64,000 nucleotides of DNA from Mucilaginibacter daejeonensis (GCF_020783335.1 NZ_CP086068.1:3906001-3970000); one strand, 5' to 3'. Positions 1 to 7,924 are shown, numbered from the stretch's first letter. A program made the numbers and translations. Notes: generated by a model from the sequence alone, not told the origin.

Positions 1-2
1 TT

Positions 3-479
3 GACCCACAGACCGCAGCCTATAATATAGAGGTGCGTAAGGCTTACTTCAAAATACTAAAGCAGGCCAAAGCATTGATCGCGACCATGGTGCAGCACGA
101 GCTTCGCTGTGCGCTTGTACAGGCCGACCGTTCTAAACCAATCTTTATGAACAAGGTGCATGAGTTCGTATCACCGATCATCTATTTATGCTTGATCTGT
201 CCTGTAGATACCTACTGTATCCATTTCGGCTTTGAGATAGGCGTTAGCAGCGACAGCGATCACACAGAGCTTACTTCGAGGTTCATGCGCATACTTTACA
301 AGTTGACATCTCAAGAGCATACTTCCGTCAACATTGAAGATTGCGTTTCAACTTATAATGTGATAACCGAGTGCACGGAACTATTTGATTATATGGAAGA
401 ACGCGGCAAAAGTGCTCATACACTGGAGGTGATACCCTACAAGCAGCCATTGAAAAGAAAGTTGCGTAAAGTGGCTTAA
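3..479 (+). CDS. Hypothetical protein, 5' end cut by window edge
   Basis: The reading frame is open from the first bases of the window to a TAA at 477-479, and the codons upstream of the GTG at position 33 read as ordinary protein (DPQTAAYNIEVRKAYF). The gene therefore most likely starts outside the window and the GTG is internal. The visible part is about 158 residues, mostly helical in appearance, with several cysteines (around HELRCAL, YLCLICPVDTYC) and a basic C-terminus (KRKLRKVA). I recognise no family. It opens an accessory region of orphan genes, so a mobile or island function is possible but not shown. Confidence 0.6.
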   Translation, partial: DPQTAAYNIEVRKAYFKILKQAKALIATMVQHELRCALVQADRSKPIFMNKVHEFVSPIIYLCLICPVDTYCIHFGFEIGVSSDSDHTELTSRFMRILYKLTSQEHTSVNIEDCVSTYNVITECTELFDYMEERGKSAHTLEVIPYKQPLKRKLRKVA

Positions 480-571
480 CGTATCGTTCTGCTGCTTAAC
501 TTTGCTTGAGACCAATACAGGAGGCATATACAGACAGTATCATACTTAAACATATAATAAAGATTTAAAGC

Positions 572-728
572 GTTTGCTTTGTTCTTGCACCCCGAAATCT
601 GGCGATCTCTTAATGCAACAAGAACAGACAAGTCAAATGCTCATGCGAAAGCGTGGGCTGTGACCGTCTGTTGCATTGGGCTCCGCCAGAGCCTCGGGTG
701 TGTGGACTAAGTTGCAGTTCCACGCTCT
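572..728. other. Structured noncoding stretch between orphan genes
   Basis: The 300 bases between the first gene and the next lipoprotein gene have no convincing ORF but several complementary segments: TGTTCTTG at 580-587 with CAAGAACA at 619-626, AGCGTGG at 650-656 with CCACGCT at 720-726, and inside the latter GGCTC at 679-683 with GAGCC at 689-693. The motif GTTGCA occurs twice (670-675, 711-716) and could pair with TGCAAC at 613-618. This may be a structured RNA, a long leader of the following gene, or a mobile-element remnant. Confidence 0.35.
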
Positions 729-780
729 TGTTTTATATACCCACCGATGAAGGACTGCTTCGGTACTTCAACCCATCACA

Positions 781-1269
781 TTGAAAACTTTTCTTATTTC
801 AGCCTTTGGCACCTTCGCCTTGGCTCTTACAAGTTGTAAAAGCGACAGCAGCGGCCGTTATGTAGTTTACAAGGTCACACAGGATGACCAACATTTCTTT
901 TTCAATAGAACACGTTACGCTGACAATGACACTGCGTTTGAGATACTACAGCGCACAAGCCTGTCAAAGCAGTACAACATCAAGTACCAAAAGGACTTCG
1001 CTTCTATCACCGGCACCACAGGGAGCGAGAGCTTGATATTAGCGATGGACCAGACCAAGGATGGTAACGTTTTCTATAAGCAAGAGATCCATCAGGACGA
1101 AGTTATATACCGATACATACTTTATCCTACCAAAGACACTTTGATGCTTGCAAAACAAATGCTGGTGCCTTTAAGAATACCTTTTTCCCAACCTGCACAG
1201 CTCGGAGGCAGCTTGATCACCAAGTTCAAAGGCAGCCAAGTTATCTGTTATCTAAGCAAAGCCGAGTAA
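781..1269 (+). CDS. Putative lipoprotein, unknown function
   Basis: This 162-residue protein begins with a lipoprotein signal: a charged start (MKTF), a hydrophobic stretch (LISAFGTFALAL) and a lipobox LTSC with the cysteine at about residue 19, followed by polar residues. It would be anchored in the outer or inner membrane facing the periplasm. The start is TTG; no better ATG lies before the signal peptide. The mature part has no family I recognise and is rich in aromatic and charged residues. The stop overlaps the ATG of the next small membrane protein gene (TAATGA), so the two are translationally coupled and probably act together. Confidence 0.65.
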   Translation: MKTFLISAFGTFALALTSCKSDSSGRYVVYKVTQDDQHFFFNRTRYADNDTAFEILQRTSLSKQYNIKYQKDFASITGTTGSESLILAMDQTKDGNVFYKQEIHQDEVIYRYILYPTKDTLMLAKQMLVPLRIPFSQPAQLGGSLITKFKGSQVICYLSKAE

Positions 1270-1496
1270 TGACTGAGGCATATAACTCACTACCAAAAGG
1301 GCCGAAGCGGCTTATTTGGTTTGGCTATATCATTTATCTTCTTTGGATGAATGTCTTTGGTGGCTGGGATGCCATCATTGACCCGTTCTTCACCACCTTA
1401 TGGGATAACTTCGCCGTTACGCTTATAGTGATGCTCACGCTTTACTGGATCCTGGTCTTTCTCATCCTGTGGGTGATCATTGGCTTTCTTGACTAA
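1269..1496 (+). CDS. Small membrane protein, two TM segments
   Basis: A 75-residue protein with two hydrophobic segments (about residues 16-27 and 48-73, the second with VTLIVMLTLYWILVFLILW) separated by a short aspartate/phenylalanine-containing loop. The ATG overlaps the stop codon of the preceding lipoprotein gene, which argues for a shared mRNA and a functional link. The C-terminus ends directly after the second membrane segment. No family is recognised. Confidence 0.6.
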   Translation: MTEAYNSLPKGPKRLIWFGYIIYLLWMNVFGGWDAIIDPFFTTLWDNFAVTLIVMLTLYWILVFLILWVIIGFLD

Positions 1497-1542
1497 ACAA
1501 CTTACCGTTTCAATAACACCTTTAACACAAAAACTTATAAAG

Positions 1543-2334
1543 ATGAACAAACTGACCACCTTGCTGCTAAGTGCAGCTTTATTGGCAACCTCATGCTCAA
1601 AAAGCGGGGACTCGAACACGGACAAACCAAGTTCGACGCAACCGACCGTACTCCTCACCAAGATCACCAACGTTACTCCCGGAGTGGATAACGGAAAGGT
1701 AATTGCCGAGTTCTTATACAATGGCAAGCAACTTATAAAGGCAAATCTGGACAAGCAAGCCAACGGCACATTTGCCGAGGCTCACACCTTTAATTACAAC
1801 TCACAAAGCCAACTGACAGGCACTACCATCTCAAGTGGTCAATACGGTTATAGAAAAGCTGATGTAACATACAATGGTAGCAACATTGCCACTGTAGCAT
1901 TTACACGTTATGATAACACCGTTAGAGGCAACACGCTAACCTATCAAAATGGCAGACTTGCTACATGGCGCATGGATACAGGTTTCAGTCCGCAGATCGG
2001 AATTGAGTACACATATGACGCTAACGGGCACAATAGTAAGAGGGTGGAAACGGAGTACTATACAACGCCCAGAACATATGCTTTCAATTACAATTCCTTT
2101 GACAATAAAAGCAATCTAGCCAGCTCATTGCCGTACTGGATCTATTTTAGAACATATCAGGTTAGTGGTATCGGTGATGTACTTGGCACGAACAACCCAT
2201 TGACAGGTAATGAAGATGGCTTCACTGCTAACTTCATCTACACATATAACAGCGACGGATACCCATCTAAAGTGACCTCAATCGTTGGCACAAGAGAACA
2301 TTCTTACACTTACGAGTATGCTACCGCAAACTAA
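1543..2334 (+). CDS. Putative lipoprotein with YD-like repeats
   Basis: The chosen ATG gives 263 residues beginning MNKLTTLLLSAALLATSC, a clear lipoprotein signal with lipobox ATSC; an upstream GTG/ATG-like extension would bury the signal peptide. The mature protein starts with a Ser/Thr/Lys linker and then contains several tyrosine-centred repeats (YNSQSQLTG, YDANGHNSK, YNSDGYPSK) reminiscent of the YD/RHS-like strands seen in Bacteroidota lipoproteins of the DUF4595 kind. Such proteins are normally surface or periplasmic; the precise role is unknown. It lies 46 bases after the small membrane protein gene and overlaps the next gene by 17 bases, so it seems part of a four-gene cluster. Confidence 0.65.
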   Translation: MNKLTTLLLSAALLATSCSKSGDSNTDKPSSTQPTVLLTKITNVTPGVDNGKVIAEFLYNGKQLIKANLDKQANGTFAEAHTFNYNSQSQLTGTTISSGQYGYRKADVTYNGSNIATVAFTRYDNTVRGNTLTYQNGRLATWRMDTGFSPQIGIEYTYDANGHNSKRVETEYYTTPRTYAFNYNSFDNKSNLASSLPYWIYFRTYQVSGIGDVLGTNNPLTGNEDGFTANFIYTYNSDGYPSKVTSIVGTREHSYTYEYATAN

Positions 2335-2515
2335 GGAGAATCCTGAAGGCAACCAGTGGTATTTCCTGCTGATGATACTGTTTGCCGTATTGGTGGTGAT
2401 CATCAAGTCGCCATACTTAATAGTAAAAGGTATCTATCACTATATCAAACAACTTATAGCTGACCAACATCCGAACTTGCTGCACAAGCCTGATCACAAA
2501 CAGTACTATATCTAA
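2318..2515 (+). CDS. Small single-pass membrane protein
   Basis: Starting at the ATG that overlaps the end of the previous gene, this encodes 65 residues with one strong membrane segment (about 11-34, WYFLLMILFAVLVVIIKSPY) and a His/Lys-rich C-terminal tail. A start further upstream (2285) would lie deeper inside the previous gene and adds no conserved-looking sequence. It is last in the 781-2515 cluster and is followed at once by a terminator hairpin. Function unknown. Confidence 0.5.
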   Translation: MLPQTKENPEGNQWYFLLMILFAVLVVIIKSPYLIVKGIYHYIKQLIADQHPNLLHKPDHKQYYI

Positions 2516-2519
2516 CGCC

Positions 2520-2547
2520 AAAGCCTACCTTGAATGAGGTAGGCTTT
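2520..2547. terminator. Bidirectional intrinsic terminator
   Basis: An 11-bp perfect stem (AAAGCCTACCT / AGGTAGGCTTT) with a 6-base loop, followed by T-rich sequence on the plus strand and preceded by A-rich sequence. It separates the convergent genes ending at 2515 and 2554. Confidence 0.8.
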
Positions 2548-2553
2548 TATATC

Positions 2554-2808
2554 TTATATATCAGATTCGGCAGTTATAAGCCATCCTTCACGAGCGGCTA
2601 GTGATATTAATTCTTGCATGTCAGCAAAACTTGGAATCCTTGCCTGCCCCCTTGCAGCTTGTAGCGAGCCGTCTGGACGTCGCCAAATAAATCTATACCC
2701 ATGATCTGTGTCGCCTTCACTGTAGACATACTCACACCATTGAAAACAAAGTTTCCAGGCACCTTCTGTGCCATTCGACACTTCTTTAATTATAGTAACA
2801 TTAGCCAT
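2554..2808 (-). CDS. Small hypothetical protein
   Basis: An 84-residue protein rich in tryptophan and aromatic residues (WKLCFQWCEYVY, RFIWRRPDG, REGWLI). The arrangement suggests a small compact beta fold: an N-terminal strand pair, an exposed RRPDG turn, and a C-terminal helix (SFADMQELISLAAREGW). I do not recognise a named family, but the pattern of a single small domain fits orphan island genes. It is transcribed alone on the minus strand, convergent to the lipoprotein cluster. Confidence 0.55.
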   Translation of the reverse strand: MANVTIIKEVSNGTEGAWKLCFQWCEYVYSEGDTDHGYRFIWRRPDGSLQAARGQARIPSFADMQELISLAAREGWLITAESDI

Positions 2809-3449
2809 GATCTGTAATATTGTTTAAGTGTTAGCAAGATAGATAATTTACAGCTCCAACCATAGCATCATTTCGGCTAACGAACAGATCCTATGCGGTA
2901 ACGGTCAGAACCATAGTATGCCTTAGCTCGAAGAGGGTGTTTACGCGAGAAAGGCATTCCCTGGATCTTTAGGGTTGTTCCTCCTGGCTATCGCAGGAAG
3001 ATAGGTATTCTTCACTCTTAAGCTCCACACCAATAGCGCCAAGCTGCATTACGTTCGGTAAGTGCGATGCACACACCTCACTTCATCAGCCATACGGCTG
3101 GCTCGTCACAATTGCTGCAGGTCGCAAGCGAGTTCATCATGTTCGCTGCCTCTTAACTTATAAACATTAAGCTACGCTGCATTCTTTATAAGCTAACACG
3201 CTCACCTTGCTTGGCTCACCTGCTGTTCGCTCGGGCGGCACGCTGTCACAGCTTTTGATTGGCCTTATACGCGCCAACCTTCGCTTCAAAAGCAGCGCCA
3301 GTGTTTGTAAGCATTTCTAAGCAGCCGCCTAGCGGCTCCCTCTGCTTAGACCCGAGCTCAATTCGCAGGACGGTTCGCAAACAAGTTCTATGCTGTCTAT
3401 ACAGTTGTAATGCATATTGTAGTTACTATTGTATACTTATATTTGAGTT
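2809..3449. other. Gene-free accessory gap with inverted repeats
   Basis: I see no credible gene in these 640 bases; the one short plus-strand frame near 3259-3453 runs through a repeat and has no protein-like features. The stretch contains short inverted repeats (for example AGCC/GGCT around 3089-3100) and, at its right end, copy A of an 89-bp element that recurs after the gene ending at 6010. Nothing suggests a tRNA or known riboswitch. Confidence 0.4.
3292..3380 (+). repeat. 89-bp dispersed repeat, copy A
   Basis: This segment matches 6011-6099 over its full 89 bases with about nine mismatches and no gaps. It contains an outer inverted repeat CTAAGCA/TGCTTAG and an inner perfect hairpin GCCGC-CTA-GCGGC, so it can form a nested stem-loop. 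It lies 69 bases before the DUF4145 gene. Confidence 0.75.
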
Positions 3450-4043
3450 ATGAAAAATATATCTATCTACTGTCCGTTTTGCCACCGGCATACCGCTGTA
3501 AGTCCTGCACCAACACGTTACACGGGAAAATACGGTATTGTAGAAGAAACACCAGCTATGTGGCTCGGTGATGGTGAGTGGTGGATAGGATTATGTAACT
3601 ACTGTCAAAAGCCTATGTTAGTTCATGCCGATGGTGACACAATATACCCGACACCAATGCCAACACCTACAGATTTACGAATACCTGAAGGTATAAGATT
3701 AGATTTAGAGGAAGCAAAGCGGTGTTTTAGTGTCAGTGCTTTCAGAGGGTGCGCTGTTTTAGCTAGGAGGGCTATACAGTCTACATGTATCGACAAAGGC
3801 ACCGCTCAACGGGACCTAGTTAAACAAATAGATGATTTACAAATAAGGGGAATCATAACGAACGACTTGAAGGAGTGGGCTCACGTAATTAGATGGATTG
3901 GCAATGACGCGGCGCACCCTAACAAAGACGTGGTTAGTGAGGAAGACGCTGGTGACATACTCGAACTTTGCGATCAGTTTCTTAATACAATTTACGTAGC
4001 ACCGGCAATTGCTAAAGAAAGGCGTGAAATTAGAGGCAAGTAG
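3450..4043 (+). CDS. DUF4145 domain-containing protein
   Basis: A 197-residue protein with an N-terminal zinc-ribbon-like part (CPFCHRH near residue 8 and CNYCQK near 50) and a C-terminal helical domain with the DUF4145 signature: ARRAIQSTCIDKG, an LVKQIDDL helix, IRWIGNDAAHP around residues 145-155, then EDAGDILELCDQFL and a YVAPA ending. DUF4145 is related to HEPN-like all-alpha domains and is often found near restriction and other defence genes; its biochemical role is mostly unknown. The arginine-to-histidine spacing in the HEPN-like motif is longer than in canonical RNases, so nuclease activity is not assured. Confidence 0.8.
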   Translation: MKNISIYCPFCHRHTAVSPAPTRYTGKYGIVEETPAMWLGDGEWWIGLCNYCQKPMLVHADGDTIYPTPMPTPTDLRIPEGIRLDLEEAKRCFSVSAFRGCAVLARRAIQSTCIDKGTAQRDLVKQIDDLQIRGIITNDLKEWAHVIRWIGNDAAHPNKDVVSEEDAGDILELCDQFLNTIYVAPAIAKERREIRGK

Positions 4044-4148
4044 GTGCTGCATCCTACATCACCTTTAGACAAATTGCAGTACACCGCCTTGACAGCAAAT
4101 TGGCTTTGATCGTTGAAAAGCGATATCTTGCAATCTTATGTTATAACG

Positions 4149-4508
4149 ATGGTAGAAACTACAACCTTAAATTTATCAAACGCTTGTGTGGAAGCGCTTC
4201 AAACCGACAACCACGACAGGTTAGACCTCTTGGACGAGGAACTAAAGAACCATCAAGGCGTTGTTCGATTACTATCTGCCTATCATGATGGTGCACATAC
4301 TTGGTATGAATATCAGTCCTCTGACGTTGACACAGACGGCAACGGTTCTTTCGAGGTGAACTATACCGTGGAAAGATATAGTGGTTGTAAGGACGTAAAC
4401 TTAGATGAAGAACACCATATGGTCATTTCCATTTCCGTCAATCTAGTTACAGCCGAAGCGACAATTACCAGTGAAGAGAAAAGACAACCCGAGCCGGATG
4501 CCTATTGA
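4149..4508 (+). CDS. Hypothetical protein
   Basis: The chosen ATG gives 119 residues; a TTG 36 bases upstream would extend it by twelve residues but has no better context. The protein has an acidic middle (SSDVDTDGNGSFEVNY) that looks like a hairpin-loop turn in a beta sheet, and a beta-rich C-terminal half (HHMVISISVNLVTAEATITSEEK). No signal peptide, membrane segment or known motif is visible. It stands between the DUF4145 gene and a terminator, so it may share a transcript with the DUF4145 gene, 105 bases upstream. Confidence 0.55.
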   Translation: MVETTTLNLSNACVEALQTDNHDRLDLLDEELKNHQGVVRLLSAYHDGAHTWYEYQSSDVDTDGNGSFEVNYTVERYSGCKDVNLDEEHHMVISISVNLVTAEATITSEEKRQPEPDAY

Positions 4509-4610
4509 AGCACAAACGCCATAATGAACCGCCAAAAACTCGCCACTGGCTGATTTGCTCCATACATTCACGGTTATATACTGCGATTGACTGTATATTA
4601 GCTTATGTAT

Positions 4611-4636
4611 AAAGCCAAGCTTGTAGCTTGGCTTTT
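4611..4636 (+). terminator. Intrinsic terminator
   Basis: An 11-bp stem AAAGCCAAGCT / AGCTTGGCTTT with a three-base loop, followed by a short T run. It ends the 3450-4508 unit and separates it from the next gene at 4700. Confidence 0.75.
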
Positions 4637-4699
4637 GCATTTAAGTTCGCGCTCATCCAGCCTCCTAATTCGTATATTAGGCAGACTTAAAACCTTAAC

Positions 4700-6010
4700 A
4701 TGAATAAAGAGATTGAAGACCTATGCGAAGTTTTGGAAGAACTCGCTGAAGCTATTGTAGCTGGATGGGCCAGTGATACGGACTTGATAGACAACTGGGC
4801 CTTCACCGTACCACTGAACAAAAATGAATTGAGCGAGGGACCTTTAATTATAGCAAATAGGCTGAAAGAGGCGGAAATTCGAGAGCTCAGTCCTGAAATG
4901 AAGGATACGGTGGTCAACCTAGCCGCGAATGTCAAAAAACTTATAGGCAACACGGTGCCACATTTCTATAATGGTAACGGACATATGGCTGTATCTACAT
5001 TCTTTAATACAATGTACTTTGCTGAACTCGTCTTGCAGCCACTAACAAGCTGGCAGGTGTTGGCTGACACCAAGGCAATGCCGAACCGCCTTGCCAACCG
5101 CCTTAAAGGTTTACAAGCTGGCATTGAGGAAATTGTTCCTGACAAAGCCAAACTTGAAGGCCAAATTAAGGTAATCCAAGATGCATATGCAGCAGCGGAA
5201 TCACTTCCTACAGACCTTCAGTCATTAAGATCTGCCCGTAATACTATTGATCAACTAAGCACACAGTCTTCTGAATTTAAAGTTAAGGCTGAGCTAAGTG
5301 CCAAGGCGGCTTTGACCGACGCGGACCATATTAAAGTAAAGAAAGAGGAAGCGGACAAGCTAGTTGAACAGTGTGAGATTGCTTATCGCATCACTACAAG
5401 TAAAGGACTAGCCGGAGCCTTTAATCAGAGAAGCAAAGCCTTAAATTGGTCAATCTACGGTTGGGTGTTGGGTTTAATAATAGCCTTAAGTGGAAGTATT
5501 TGGTTAGGATCAAGTAGGTACGCAGTGCTTGTTGCGAAGTTGGATTCTGTCAACCCTTCGTGGGGCGTTATAAGCATACACCTTGTTTTATCTGCACTAG
5601 CTTTAGCAGCTCCAGTGTGGTTTGCATGGTTAGCTACTAGGCAAATTAGTCAACGTTTCAAACTTGCAGAAGACTATGCTTACAAAGCTTCTATAGCAAA
5701 GGCTTACGAAGGTTATAGACGAGAAGCAGCTAATATCGATGAACAATTTGTAGCACGACTATTTTCATCTACCTTGACTAGACTTGAGGAGGCACCTTTA
5801 AGGCTCGTAGGGGAAGAGGAACATAGCAGTCCAATACAAGAATTGCTGGCATCCAAAGGTTTTCAGAAAGCGTTGGAGACTGTACCAGAACTTAGAGATT
5901 CATTTACAAAGCTTTTCAATGATACTGTCGGCTCGTTAGCTTCTAACATAAAAGAAGTTATCCCATCTAAGGTCATCAAGCCTGATAAGATAGAAAAAGA
6001 AGAAGCTTGA
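4700..6010 (+). CDS. Two-TM coiled-coil protein, unknown function
   Basis: A 436-residue protein with three parts. Residues 1 to about 145 are mixed alpha; residues about 145-235 are a long charged helical region likely to form a coiled coil; two membrane segments follow (around 250-272, YGWVLGLIIALSGSIWLG, and 292-312, LVLSALALAAPVWFAWLA). After the second one comes a juxtamembrane motif RFKLAEDYAYKASIAKAYEGY that I have seen in uncharacterised bacterial membrane proteins, then a soluble helical tail. This layout (coiled coil, hairpin membrane anchor, soluble tail) is common among membrane-associated effectors but no function is shown. Its stop codon touches copy B of the 89-bp repeat. Confidence 0.7.
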   Translation: MNKEIEDLCEVLEELAEAIVAGWASDTDLIDNWAFTVPLNKNELSEGPLIIANRLKEAEIRELSPEMKDTVVNLAANVKKLIGNTVPHFYNGNGHMAVSTFFNTMYFAELVLQPLTSWQVLADTKAMPNRLANRLKGLQAGIEEIVPDKAKLEGQIKVIQDAYAAAESLPTDLQSLRSARNTIDQLSTQSSEFKVKAELSAKAALTDADHIKVKKEEADKLVEQCEIAYRITTSKGLAGAFNQRSKALNWSIYGWVLGLIIALSGSIWLGSSRYAVLVAKLDSVNPSWGVISIHLVLSALALAAPVWFAWLATRQISQRFKLAEDYAYKASIAKAYEGYRREAANIDEQFVARLFSSTLTRLEEAPLRLVGEEEHSSPIQELLASKGFQKALETVPELRDSFTKLFNDTVGSLASNIKEVIPSKVIKPDKIEKEEA

Positions 6011-6099
6011 GCAGCGCTAGTGTTTATAAGCATTTCTAAGCAGGCGCCTAACGGCTCCCTTTGCTTAGACCCTCGCTCAATTCGAGGGACGGTTCGCAA
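6011..6099 (+). repeat. 89-bp dispersed repeat, copy B
   Basis: About 90% identical to 3292-3380. It begins at the base right after the TGA of the preceding gene. The outer stem CTAAGCA/TGCTTAG is kept, the inner stem is decayed, and a second hairpin CCCTCG/CGAGGG is intact here although it is broken in copy A. Confidence 0.75.
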
Positions 6100-6126
6100 T
6101 ATCTAAACAAGCAACTATATTGAAGG

Positions 6127-6783
6127 ATGAAATCAGATGAACTCATAAGACAGTTAGATTACTTAATCAGTTTGGCGGCGAACGCTAAACTAGAGGCAGA
6201 TGGTTCTTTGAAGGTTGTTGATTATGCGGATAGAATTGGTTTCTCGTCCGCTGGTCTTTCATTCATTGGTAAGCTGTATGGTGAGCAACATAGTTACTAT
6301 ACCACTTTTACCCGAACAATGCGAAGTGAGTACGAATCCGGCATTAGGGCGGCAACTAACATTCTACAGCAAATAAAGGTTGAGGTTGAACAAGGATGGC
6401 TATATACGATTAGGCAGTTGGTGACGGCCGATATTTTCTCAGATTTCTTGGAAATGAGTGAACATCTTCTGGAGGAAGGCTACAAAGACGCAGCGGCAGT
6501 CATGATTGGTTCAACACTTGAAGAACATCTCAGAGAGCTTTGCGACACCTACAAGATACAAACTAAAATGCTCAAGGGTAGTGATGAAGTACCAAAAAAA
6601 GCTGATACCTTAAACTCTGACTTAAAAAAAGCCGAAGCATACAATGCATTGGATCAAAAGCAAGTTACAGCTTGGTTGGGTATTAGAAACAGTGCCGCGC
6701 ATGGAAAGTACGATGAGTATACAAAGGAGCAGGTACAGACAATGTATATTGGAGTTCTTAACTTTATTTCTAGAGTTAAATAG
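6127..6783 (+). CDS. HEPN-like helical protein
   Basis: A 218-residue all-alpha protein. The C-terminal half (from about residue 110) carries a helix pair with AAAVMIGSTLEEHLREL followed by LGIRNSAAHGKYDEY near residues 190-204, which contains an R-x4-H motif (R...H in RNSAAH) typical of HEPN-fold domains; many such domains are RNases or toxins, others are scaffold modules. There is no signal or membrane segment. The stop codon is three bases from the ATG of the HExxH peptidase gene, so the two are almost surely co-transcribed. A role in a two-gene defence or toxin-antitoxin-like unit is my inference. Confidence 0.7.
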   Translation: MKSDELIRQLDYLISLAANAKLEADGSLKVVDYADRIGFSSAGLSFIGKLYGEQHSYYTTFTRTMRSEYESGIRAATNILQQIKVEVEQGWLYTIRQLVTADIFSDFLEMSEHLLEEGYKDAAAVMIGSTLEEHLRELCDTYKIQTKMLKGSDEVPKKADTLNSDLKKAEAYNALDQKQVTAWLGIRNSAAHGKYDEYTKEQVQTMYIGVLNFISRVK

Positions 6784-6786
6784 CAA

Positions 6787-7770
6787 ATGGAAGAACAACT
6801 AAGACCTATTCATTATCTTGATCACAATGTTAAGGAAGCATTTGAACACTTTGCTAGTCAACTAAGCCAAGTACGGAGGGCAGGAATCTCTAAAGCTACG
6901 ATAGGTATTGAATTAACGGAAGATGAAGAACCCGCGCGTACACCTGTTGCCGACCTCAACAGTAATCTCATTAAGTTAAACGTAAACCACCTTTCATACG
7001 TGTGGACATGCTGCTATTTTTTTACAGGAATGCAAGACTTATACTACAAAGCAGCAATGCAAGATAAGCCTGTAGTTATATTAGAGCAGACACCTGTTGT
7101 AAACAAAATGAACCATACGTTTTATTGGGGACGTTCGTTAAACTCTTTTCACAGTGAATGGCCTTCTAACACGGTGTATCCAAGTTCTAACGAACCATAC
7201 GTCGAAGGCGCTAACACAATTTTTTTATATGCTGTTTGCTATTTGATGTTCCATGAGTTGGGTCATTTAGTCCTGCATCGCGATCTAACACAGTTCATCC
7301 AAAGAGTCAAGGGAAGGTATTACGAGAAGACGATTGACGATGTGAGGCGTATACGTAACATGGAACGGCAAGCTGATTCTTATGCACTTGATTGCATGCT
7401 GTCAACTGCAAGTGATGATAGGCAAAGGTATATGATAGCAATAGGTGCAATCGTTGGCATTTTTACGATGTTCTACTCTCTACAAAACACTGATATACGT
7501 GGAGGCACTCATCCCGACTTAGATGATAGATTGAAATTGGTAATGAAGTCTATTAAGCTTACTGAAGAATATCACAGCATCCATATGCAAGCAACGTCTA
7601 GCATAGGCCTGCAAACCTTTCTTAAACTTACAGAAACCGAGTTTCGCCCTGAAGGCAAGAATTTAAGCTATGCTGACTTTAAAGAACTGGAAAAAGACAT
7701 CTTTGATTTGCTTAGTGATACTAAGGCAAAGTATAATCAGCGCTGGCCATTTAATTTTAAACCTGAATGA
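6787..7770 (+). CDS. Lit/U49-like HExxH metallopeptidase
   Basis: A 327-residue protein with the zinc-peptidase motif HELGH at about residue 157, a downstream ERQAD motif about 40 residues later whose glutamate could be the third zinc ligand, and a THPDLDDRL motif near residue 238. This order of motifs resembles peptidase family U49, whose known member is the phage-exclusion protease Lit that cleaves elongation factor Tu; ImmA/IrrE-type peptidases are an alternative but are usually shorter. One hydrophobic stretch (YMIAIGAIVGIFTMFYSL, around 218-235) probably forms a buried helix. The gene starts three bases after the HEPN-like gene, suggesting a functional pair. Confidence 0.7.
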   Translation: MEEQLRPIHYLDHNVKEAFEHFASQLSQVRRAGISKATIGIELTEDEEPARTPVADLNSNLIKLNVNHLSYVWTCCYFFTGMQDLYYKAAMQDKPVVILEQTPVVNKMNHTFYWGRSLNSFHSEWPSNTVYPSSNEPYVEGANTIFLYAVCYLMFHELGHLVLHRDLTQFIQRVKGRYYEKTIDDVRRIRNMERQADSYALDCMLSTASDDRQRYMIAIGAIVGIFTMFYSLQNTDIRGGTHPDLDDRLKLVMKSIKLTEEYHSIHMQATSSIGLQTFLKLTETEFRPEGKNLSYADFKELEKDIFDLLSDTKAKYNQRWPFNFKPE

Positions 7771-7866
7771 ATAGCAGCAACAGTAGATCTATAGGAAGTT
7801 AATGCTTAATTAAGGAACGCCATTCTCTACTCAGAGTTAGCTGAGCCACCCGGCACACAGGTTGAG

Positions 7867-7924
7867 CTAGCTTCAAGCTAGTATCTCGTAATTGGGTTTC
7901 CCTACCGGGGGCCTCCGCAATTAC
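7867..7924. other. Two adjacent hairpins between convergent genes
   Basis: CTAGCTT-C-AAGCTAG (7867-7881) is a perfect 7-bp palindrome with a one-base centre, and GTAATTG (7888-7894) pairs with CAATTAC (7918-7924) around a G/C-rich loop. They lie between the peptidase gene and the convergent TIR gene and may serve as terminators, though no T run is present. Confidence 0.4.

Noticed and set aside
3259..3453. Plus-strand open frame of 64 codons
   Set aside because: It runs through the 89-bp repeat and ends in the next gene's start; composition is not protein-like.
3292..6099. Integron attC sites
   Set aside because: The elements have nested stems and one follows a stop codon, but I cannot see the conserved core-site sequences or an integrase, so I leave the label open.
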